A stretch of 64,000 bases of DNA. It comes from Lolium rigidum (taxonomy: Eukaryota; Streptophyta; Magnoliopsida; Poales; Poaceae). Location of the stretch: positions 265,986,736-266,050,735 of the forward strand of contig NC_061508.1 of NCBI RefSeq assembly GCF_022539505.1, in the 5' to 3' direction. Below the pieces are notes generated by a model. The model saw only the letters and a list, made by a program, of their open reading frames with translations, ran no database searches and was not told the origin of the DNA. Position numbers and translations under genes: made by a program. Below, one piece after another: positions 55,611 to 64,000 of this stretch. The first letter of the stretch is position 1; each line of letters opens with the position of its first letter.

Positions 55611-58600
55611 TATAAAAAGAGACCCGGAGATCCAAACTATATCAGCCGTTCAAAAAGTACATCCAACGCCCCACGAGGCTCCAATGTTAAGCCCTAAACA
55701 TCTCCACCAAACGATCTCTCAGCAAAAGCTACCGATTATTCCAGAAAAAAAAAACAACAACATAACTCCCGTTCTTCCACGCGTGGTCAGCAGTTCACAG
55801 CTCCACCTTGGGGAAAAAACTACCTTTCTCCCGCGATCACTGCTGCAACACACCCGCTGCCTCTGGCACACCGGCAACACGGCCGCGCTACTCCTGCTCA
55901 CGCATTGCCGAGGCTGTCTACCTCCGCGAAATAGCCGCCGTTCTCCGGCTTGTGTGGTGCAGCACACAGGCTGGATCCTGCACACTGACTCATCACCGCC
56001 GGGGCTCCTGCACTCCGGCTCAACCCCTGCTTACACCTTGCCGAGGCTCTCTTCCTCTCTCTACGACTGCGTCTCCCCCACACCTGTCACCTGGGATCGT
56101 GTCTCCCTCTCAGGGTCAGCACGTCGCCGCCGCGACTTCACCTGCATCCTGCACAAAACATCAGACTACGGATTAGGTGATATATATATTCATGCGATTA
56201 CCAAAAAATAGACGTTTCGTGTAACCATTCTGGGTTTCTCAAATACTCAATCTTCGCGTTATCAATTGCTACTATTCTGTTACAAGTATACACTGTACTC
56301 AACTATAATCTTGCTTTTGTTTATGTACTCTTTTTTTCTAACAATGGTACTGCTTCAGTTACAGCTTCCCGAGATGAAGAATAATAATGCATCAGCCTCG
56401 GAGCTACGATCAGCGAATCGCTCCCCGTTCAAAGACCTAACAAACATCCCTTCGGATGAGGGTGCAACTCTAACATCTAATCAACAGGGGCAACAAAAAA
56501 AAACACGGGTCACGGCTGGTATGCCCGCCTTTCTGATGAGGATAAAGAAAAATACCTCGAAAAGCGTCGTATAGCCCGCCAACAGAAGAAGTATTCTAAC
56601 ATGACTACTCTTGACCATGACCAAGAAGCATGCACACTGGATGGGCCATCACATAACGTCCAATGTACTGCTGTCAGCAACATAACCAACACCCAGATAG
56701 ATGGTAAAATGTTGAACCCTTTTTTCCTACAATTTATTTTTATGTACTTACCTCTGGTTCACCGGAGTGCTTCATGTACGAGTTGGTGCCTCAGCAATCA
56801 TTGATCATCATCAACAAGGACTCCATATGGATGGGAGGAATAAACGCTCCGGCCAAAATTTGGATGTCAAACTATTCGATGACGGAAAGCGAGAAGAACA
56901 TAAAAAAAATATGTATGTCTCACCTCCACAATAAAGTTGCATCCGATAGTTTCAATGACGAAGTAACAGAATCATCTTCCACACCGGATTTACGTTGTAA
57001 GAACACTTTGAGATCCTCTTGTCTTGTTCAACTTTCCTAATCACGAGATTATGCATTTCTCTTCTGTAATGTTCAAGATCCAACTATATATATTCATGAT
57101 GCCAGATGTGGGGAGCATGGCTGGAAGTCCTGGTACTAACGAAGCTCAGCCAGATCAAGCTAATGTCGTACAAAAAAAAGTCAGTTGGTATGCAAGTCTA
57201 TCCCACGAGAAGAAATCAGCATATCTGATGAAACTTCGTATGGCTCGCGCACAGAAGAAAGCAGCACAGACATGTACCCCATCGTCTACTTCACCTGGTA
57301 ATAAATATGATCACATATGTACCTTTCATGTGCAAGTGCATGTCAGCAAAGGTGCAAGTGCCACGCACTATGTAGTCTGATGAATTTGATTGCCAACCCT
57401 CACTGCCTCGCTCATCTTGAATCTTTGAGGCCTACATTAGAAACCAAATCCATACAAAAAACAGAAAGAATTGGAGCAGATTACTCAGCACATACTACTC
57501 TTTATCCATCTGCCTATTGAACTCTTTACATATATATGCAAGTGCATATCAGCATATGTACCTTTCATGTGCAAGTGCATGTCAGCACAAGCGTTTGTGC
57601 ATCTTTGTAGGTATTAGCCAGGTTCTACCGGATCAATACGGGATGAACCAACTGCAAGGCACGCAATGCAGCGGGACTGCTGTCGACGAACATCATAGCA
57701 ATGACTGGTTGCATACGAATAGGACTTACCAACGACAGTTGACTTACCAACGACAGTCGACGGATGTGCCTCACATTGGAAACCTGGCAGGGACCACTGG
57801 AATGCAGGTTACCCCCACATCTTATATCTATGGTCCCTCCGTCGAAATGAGAGGTATACCAAAACTAACCTGGCAATACAGATTTATTTCTCCCGACTTC
57901 AGGATGTATACTTTGGACTTGACATTCACATTAGTATTTTCATTTATTATTTATTTCGAAGCATATTCGAAAAGGAACGTCGTCGTAAAAGGGAATCATA
58001 CTCGGGAATGACAACGGAGGACAAAAATGTTGTCTTGCAGAGAAATCGTGCTTACAAGATGAGGAGACAAAGTTCCTTACCCTTATCGAGACCAATACTG
58101 CCATTGTGAGGGAGGCCAGCGGTTCAACCCAAAGATCACCATGTACACCTTCCAATCAAGATCAACCATCACACGCCAATAGCCCTGCGAGTAACTTGAA
58201 CCAACTTAGTAATCATATACCTATAATTGACGCTAGACTGTATGGTAAAATAACCAATTTGTACACATTTTTAGATGACACCAACCATTATGAGGAGTCA
58301 GATCCACATGGAATATATGAGCCAACGGAGCCAGCAGCTGATACACAAGGTAAATTGTCTAACACTATTCGAGGTTAAAATGGAATATTTAGTGTTGGCT
58401 GCACATAAAGCCTTCATATACTACCAGTATGAAATGTGAAAGTATAATTAACATGTTTTGCACATAGATAGTAAAATTTACATGTTTTGCACATAGGTAA
58501 CATACAAGAGGAACAAACAATACATGATGATGACGAGGAGTGCAGGATTTTTAGTGGTACAGGTAAATTTGGTCCTAATTTATTCGTACGTATTATATTA

Positions 58601-58812
58601 AATTTGCTCAGATCCAATTTGTTCAGCTTGTTAGATCTTGGCAGGCGACGTGTTCGAATCGTGGCGAGACACAAGTGTTCTTCCTCCCAGTCAGGCGAAT
58701 GAGATTGTCGATCCTTATGACTCCGTGTACCACAATCTACCAACCAAGCATCATGTGTTGAAGCCAGTAAAAGATTGCATACATTGCGGAGCAATGAGGC
58801 TGCAATATGAGG
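55611..58812 (+). repeat. Direct duplication, copy B
   Basis: 3,202 bp matching 52390-55599. Unlike copy A, it continues into the rest of the Helitron gene, so copy B is the one in the original arrangement with the downstream exons. Confidence 0.9.
56380..58100 (+). pseudogene. N-terminal exons of the Helitron protein, copy B
   Basis: The same modules as copy A, at about 56517-56594, 57186-57263 and 58011-58068. They are followed by an exon around 58100-58345 (Pro/Ser/Asn-rich) and a short acidic one near 58501-58560 (QEEQTIHDDDEECRIFSGT). Single-base differences from copy A, in both directions, change the frame at several CAG/CTG positions. Confidence 0.5.
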
Positions 58813-60658
58813 GTCCCGCTTTCTGTTGCAGAAAAGGAAAGGTCAAGATAGCTACCCCTGAAGTTCATGACGAGTTGCGCCGGTTGTTTACAAGTCAGGT
58901 TGATGCTGATGCAAAATATTTCAGAAAGCACATCCGATATTTCAACACCCATTTCTCCTTCACAAGGCTTGGAGTCACCCTTGATAAGACGGTCAGCAAT
59001 GCGGCGAGAACCGGTGTGTATACATTTGTAGCACAAGGGGCAATGTATTATAAGATGGACGATCTTGTGCCTGGTGGTCAAGGACCTAGACATCTCCAGC
59101 TCTACTTCTTTGATACAGATGAAACCTTGGAACATAGAGTCAAGCGGTCTCCAGACCTTGATATCAATATCATACGAAAGATTCTGGAGATACTAGAGGA
59201 CAACCCATATGTACAGACCTTTAAGAGCTGTGGATCTGTTCCGAACCTAGAAAAATATAGGATATCCCTTAACACAGATATAAGACTGGACCAGCGAAGA
59301 TACAATGCCCCAACCGCTTCCCAGGTGGCCGCGATGTGGGTTGAAGGGAGTGACCCAGAAAACACTTTTGATAGGCAAGTTGTCGTGCATGGCAAAGGGG
59401 ACCGTCCAATATATATTAGAGCTTACTATGGTTGCTATGATCCTTTGGCGTATCCATTATTTTTCCCGAGAGGGGAGACGGGATGGAACCGTTCGATACC
59501 ATATGAGACACCACCTCAAGTTGCTCAAGAGGACACCGAGGATGACATCGAGCATGAAGACTTGCAAGGTCTAGATCGGAGTTCAGATGTACATATGGAA
59601 CAAAACACGGATGAGGTAGCAGGTAATTATCCACATGCTTTCCACGTGTTTCACATTTTTTTCATTGTTTGTGGAGATCACCAATCAATCATTTCGTTAT
59701 CCATGTTCTAGATGACGAAGAGGACCACCATGATAATGCAACCGGAGGGTCCAAAAAATTTGTCAGCGCAAGAGAGTACTATTGCTTCAAGCTACAAGTC
59801 AGGAAAGGACTCTTCAATATTATATTGTTCGGCGCACGTAGGTTCCAGCAATGGGCAGTCGACATGTACATCAAGATGGAGACTATGAGCCTTGATTTCT
59901 TCTCCAAGCCTAACAATCAAAAACGCATTTGTGCTGATCTATACCAGGTATCATGTTGTTCTCCGTTTCCATTTTATATTACACACACATCGCCCCTACA
60001 CATTTAGAAATACCATGTAGAATGATGTTTTCATTGATTTATTTCCTTAAGGGTGTTCTTGATGTCATGGATGCTGGAGAGACACGTGGTTGTCAGGTTG
60101 GTAAGAGAATCGTGCTTCCGAGGACTTTTCCAGGAGGTGATAGAGACATGCAACGAAGATTCCTTGATGCGATGGCGATAGTCCAACAGTTTGGGAAGCC
60201 TGATTACTTTATCACAATGACTTGCAACCCGCACTGGGAGGAAATTACATCCAGACTTGAACCCGGGCAGACACCACAAGACCGTCCAGACCTTGTGGCG
60301 AGAGTATACAGGGCCAAATTGCGAAGTATGAAGGATCTCTTGATAAATAAACAGTACTTTGGTGAGGTTGTTGCATATGTCCATGTTACCGAGTTCAAAA
60401 GAGGGGGCTGCCACATGAGCACATGCTTCTAATCATGAGCTCGGATAGCAAGCTAACAAACCCAGATGGATACGACAAGGTGATATCAGCAGAACTTCCT
60501 AACAAGGACAAGTACCCTATATTGCATGCTCTGGTGGTCAAACATATGCTCCATGGACCTTGTGGTGCTCTTAGGGAAAATTGTCCTTGCATGATAGATG
60601 GTCAATGTCGATTTTGCTATCCTCAGCAGTTTTGTGATGCCACGCAACAAGGAAAGGA
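58645..60658 (+). pseudogene. Helitron Rep part (Helitron-like N-terminal domain), frameshifted
   Basis: Replication-initiator half of the Helitron transposase. Exons: 58645-59622, 59712-59947 and 60052-60658, with GT-AG introns. The first has a Cys motif (C-x2-C, then F-C-C at CIHCGAMRLQYEGPAFCC), YFNTHFSFTRLGV, and YIRAYYGCYDPLAYPLFFPR. The second holds REYYCFKLQVRKG and FGARRFQQWAVDMY. The third holds RTFPGGDRDMQRRFLDAM, KPDYFITMTCNPHW and VYRAKLRSMKDLL. An extra G in the run at 60402-60406 puts the HUH motif (LPHEHM) out of frame; the following frame (MSSDSKLTNPDGYDKVISAE to QQGKD) is then open. The CACTA element interrupts the gene at 60658. Unless the extra G is an error, the Rep domain is dead. 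Confidence 0.8.
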
Positions 60659-61933
60659 CACTAGTAGAGAAACCCCCCTTTAGTACCGGTTCCAAAGGGC
60701 CTTTAGTACCGGTTTTGGAACCGGTACTAAAGGTGCCTCCACGTGCGCACGGAGGAACCCGCGGGGCTGAAGTTAGGAACCGGTATTAAAGCCTATTTCG
60801 TTTAATTTTTTTTATCCATTTTTTCTAATTATTTTTCACACCCACTTTTATTTTATTTTTTTCACTCCTTTTTTTTCCAGAATTTCTAGTATTTCCGTTA
60901 GTCTCTAACTACACTTAATCTCTAGTCAAATTACTTACCCGTGGTCAAACTTCCCGGTCGGTCACCCATCCTCACACTACTCCCGCACTAGCACGCTTAA
61001 CTTCCAAGTTCCATCCCGTTCCACATCCAAGTGCTTCGCGCGCATGTATGTGATAGTAGTATCATATCAATCCTATTAACATGTTGGTCGATGTCACACT
61101 TCTTTATCGTTTAAATTCCAAATAATTATTTTAATAAACAAAAGTAATGATGTAATAATAATGTTGAATAAATAAATAAAATTAACTTTTTTAATTATTT
61201 TTTAAAATTATTTTTTAAAATTTTAATATTTTTTGCAAAACCTAAAACTTGAAAATCTTATAATTTGCTAAAAGTAATAGTAATATGTTAGGACTCAAAA
61301 AATCTTATAATTATTAATTTTAATTTTTAAAAAATAAAAAATATATAAAAATCTAAATTTCTGGAAAAAAACTAAAATCTTCCTACTTTCATATTTTCAT
61401 TTGGAATTTTGAGAATTCGGATGTAACTTTTTCCCACGATGATTTTGATATATTATACGTTTTTTTCCGACGTCGTATGCAAAAGTTATTGTGATTTTAC
61501 CATTTTTCAAACTTTTTTTGCAAAAAAGTCAAAATTCGAATTTCTTAATTTCACCGAATAGTAGGTTGCATAACATATAAGAATCTGAAAACATTTTATT
61601 TTTTGAATTTTCTATCATTTTCATTTGTATTTTACAAAGCAAAAAAAGGCGATCCAGGGGGGGGTGTGTGTGTGGAGGTGCGTGGGAAGTAGGACGAACC
61701 GGTACTAAAGGTCTACCCTTTAGTACCGGTTCGTGTCACGAACCGGTACTAAAGGTTTTTCGGCTGACGCTAACCCTTTAGTACCGGTTCGTGTCACGAA
61801 CCGGTACTAAAGGTCCTTACGAACCGGTACTAAAGGCTTGGGCAATGCAACCGGTACTAATGCACCCTTTAGTACCGGTTCGTAAGGAAACCGGTACTAA
61901 AGGCCTGGACGGAAGCCCCTTTTTCTACTAGTC
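60659..61933. mobile_element. Non-autonomous CACTA element
   Basis: 1,275 bp with ends CACTAGTAGAGAAA and TTTCTACTAGTC, flanked by the 3-bp duplication GGA (60656-60658 and 61934-61936). About ten copies of TTTAGTACCGGTTC or its complement cluster within roughly 130 bp of the left end and 250 bp of the right end, as expected for CACTA subterminal repeats. The middle is AT-rich with no transposase. The right end reads TAGTC instead of TAGTG. Removing the element and one GGA gives back the Helitron frame. Confidence 0.85.
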
Positions 61934-62113
61934 GGACTCATATCCTATCTATAGGAGGAGGCACGATGGTCATCAAGTGAAGGTCAGAAGAGCAGAGCTG
62001 GATAATAGATGGGTTGTCCCATACAATCCTGGTCTGCTTATGCGGTATAATTGTCACATCAATGTTGAAGCTTGCTCTAGCATCAAGGACATGATCGTGC
62101 CTCATTCTCAGTC
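61934..62113 (+). pseudogene. Helitron Rep C-terminal part after the CACTA insertion
   Basis: The frame continues with SYPIYRRR, then VKVRRAELDNRWVVPYNPGL and HINVEACSSIK. It then loses frame at about 62086, where the segment that should hold the Y-x3-Y active-site tyrosines is missing. The reading frame resumes as GHDRASFSVDPTG. The deletion is roughly 25 bases, judged only from the missing motif. Confidence 0.7.
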
Positions 62114-64000
62114 GATCCAACGGGTGAGAATGATGGTGAAGTAATCAATGAGATTAAACAATACAGGGATGCTAGGTTCGTGGGGCCACAGGAGTCTATC
62201 ACTAGGATTTGCGGTTTCCCAATGTTCGTTGTCTCTCCCTCTGTTCTGCAACTGCAACTTCATTTGGAAGATATGCAGCCTGTCACGTTCAGAGACGGCG
62301 ATAATCTTGATGACGTCATCAACCAGCCCTCCTCTTCCAGTACCATGCTCACTGAATTTTTCAAGATGAACCTGGTGGATCCTTTTGCGAGGAACTTCCT
62401 GTACAAAGAGTTCCCAGAATTCTACCGGTGGATCAAGGGTAAGAAGTGGCAGAAAAGAAAATTAAAGGGGCGGGGGCAGATTGGAAGAATTGTCTATGCG
62501 CATCCTGCTGATGGTGAGAGGTACTTCCTTAGAGTGCTCATGAATCATGTGAGAGGTGCAATATCATTTGAGGATTTGAAAAGTGTAAATGGCAGGCCTT
62601 GCTTGACTTTCAGAGAATCATGTGAGCGAAGAGGTCTCATAGAGACAGACAAGTCACTTGATGATTGCTTGACCGAGGCAGCTACTTTCCAAATACTGTA
62701 TGCTCTGAGAAGGCCTTTTGCAACTATTCTGGTGTTCTGCGAGGTCACCCAAATCCGATCACTGTGGGAGAAGCACCTTGAGTCAATGTCTGAGGACTAC
62801 CGTCGTAACCAGCCCAACCAGGCCGCACTAGAGCAGATGGTCCTTAGAGACATTAGGGATCTGGTGCATTCCATGGGAAAAGATATTAGTAGTTATGGAC
62901 TCCCGGATTTGGATCCAGTGGATGATGAGTGTTCCCATGGAGATTCCAGAGAGGTACAAGAGGAGTTGTCGGTTACTTTTGATAAAGAAGACATAAACAT
63001 GGTTACATCTCTTAACAAAGAGCAGTGTGCTGGTTTTGATGAAATCATCTCTCATGTTCTCAACAAAAGGACCCAGATTTTCTTTGTTGATGGTCCGGGT
63101 GGCACGGGGAAGACATATCTATACAAAGCACTCCTTGCAAAGGTCCGCTCCCTAGGTCAAATAGCTATTGCTACAGCTACATCTGGCATAGCGGCATCGA
63201 TCATGCCTGGTGGGCGCACCGCCCATTCCAGGTTTAAAATTCCGATTAGGCTCACAGACAGCAGCACATGCAATTTCACCAAGCAGAGTGGTACCGCAAA
63301 GCTGCTCCGTATGGCATCTTTAATAATCTGGGATGAAGTTGCCATGACGAAGCGTCAAACTGTTGAGACGCTTGATAGGTCCCTACAGGACATCATGGGA
63401 TCTGCTTTACCTTTTGGGGGGAAAGTCGTGGTGTTTGGAGGAGATTTTAGGCAGGTCCTTCCCGTTGTAACACGTGGGACAAGAGCTCAAATCAACGATG
63501 CTACTCTACAGAGGTCTTATTTATGGGATAAGATTAGGAAGATACGCCTCACGCGCAATATGAGGGCACAAACCGATCAGTGGTTCTCCGAGTACCTACT
63601 GAGAATAGGCAATGGAACAGAAGAAACGATCGATGGTGACTATGTGCGTCTTCCGGATGACATTGTTATTCCTTTCACTCCTACCGAAGAACCAGTGAAC
63701 AAGCTTATTGAAGATGTGTTCACATCACTTCATGAGAACGCTACATCTGGACCATACATGAGTGCACATGCCATTCTTTCAACGAAGAATGATCATGTGG
63801 ACAATCTGAATAAAAAGATGATTGAACGATTTCCTGGCCAGTCAAAGGTATATTATAGCTTTGACTCTGTCGAGGATGATGCACGCAATAACTACCCACT
63901 GGACTATCTCAACTCACTGACTCCAAATGGCCTACCCCCGCATGATTTGAAACTCAAAATCAATTGTCCCGTCATTCTTCTCCGAAATCTCGATCCACAC
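62087..64000 (+). CDS. Helitron Pif1-type DNA helicase, open to the window end
   Basis: SF1B helicase half of the Helitron transposase, which unwinds DNA during rolling-circle transposition. One frame is open without a stop from about 62087 to the last base. It starts with the linker DGEVINEIKQYRDARFVGPQE and VVSPSVLQLQLHLEDMQPVTF. Then come the NEFYKxN-type region (LTEFFKMNLVDPFARNFLYK), YFLRVLMNHVRGAISFEDLK, Walker A GPGGTGKT at 63092-63115, Walker B with D-E at 63332-63337, and motif III GGDFRQVLPVV near 63436-63470. RNMRAQTD and ILSTKNDHVDNLNKKM follow. The C-terminal motifs lie outside the window. Its intactness contrasts with the broken Rep part. Confidence 0.85.

Larger units (their letters stand above)
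52193..64000 (+). mobile_element. Coding Helitron, 5' end to beyond the window
   Basis: It begins TCTATCTAATAATAAAG immediately after the CTAG end of the preceding Helitron. It carries a duplicated 5' part (52390-58812), a Rep/helicase gene running off the window end, and a CACTA insertion at 60659-61933. The 3' end is not in the window. Confidence 0.8.

Overview
The window is nuclear DNA of a grass, most likely a pooid of the Triticeae or a close relative. The evidence is the repeat content: gypsy LTRs that open with TGATACGTCTCC, a Tat-lineage gypsy element with an antisense gene, an Au-type SINE, grass Helitron ends, and a CACTA element full of TTTAGTACCGGTTC repeats. I recognise no host gene, rRNA or tRNA gene. 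Essentially everything is transposable-element sequence, nested several layers deep.

Layout. 1-6043 is a non-autonomous gypsy-like element (element 1), inserted in the internal region of element 2 (6044-15933). Element 2's 3' LTR is split at 8100/14616 by a complete minus-strand element (element 3, 8101-14610, TSD GGCGG). Element 2 itself sits in the internal part of a minus-strand relative (element 4, 15934-17091). Next come a copia protease scrap (17092-17400), about 1 kb unassigned, and a probable solo LTR (18421-20678). 20828-46991 is a 26-kb tandem of a Tat-type gypsy element in the order LTR-internal-LTR-internal-LTR, flanked once by the TSD CATCT. It lies in the LTR of a deleted minus-strand gypsy element (20679-20827 plus 46997-48540). 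The right end holds a SINE, an unassigned stretch, a non-autonomous Helitron (49648-52192) carrying a Harbinger-like MITE, and directly abutting it a coding Helitron (52193 to beyond the window end). That Helitron has a 3.2-kb direct duplication of its 5' half, an interrupting CACTA element (60659-61933) and an open Pif1-type helicase region.

Functionally, the Tat units encode gag, protease, reverse transcriptase, RNase H, an extra RNase H and integrase on the plus strand. A six-exon gene with its own TATA box lies on the minus strand, so the two genes converge tail to tail. Elements 1, 3 and 4 carry no pol and would have needed enzymes in trans; their only ORF is a small acidic protein of unknown function. 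The Helitron encodes a Rep/helicase protein whose Rep part is broken.

A caution covers all coding calls. Wherever two copies of a repeat can be compared in this window, the differences fall overwhelmingly at CAG/CTG, which alternate with CGG/CCG or CGAG/CTCG. This looks like a systematic sequence-quality effect, so many frameshifts may not be real.
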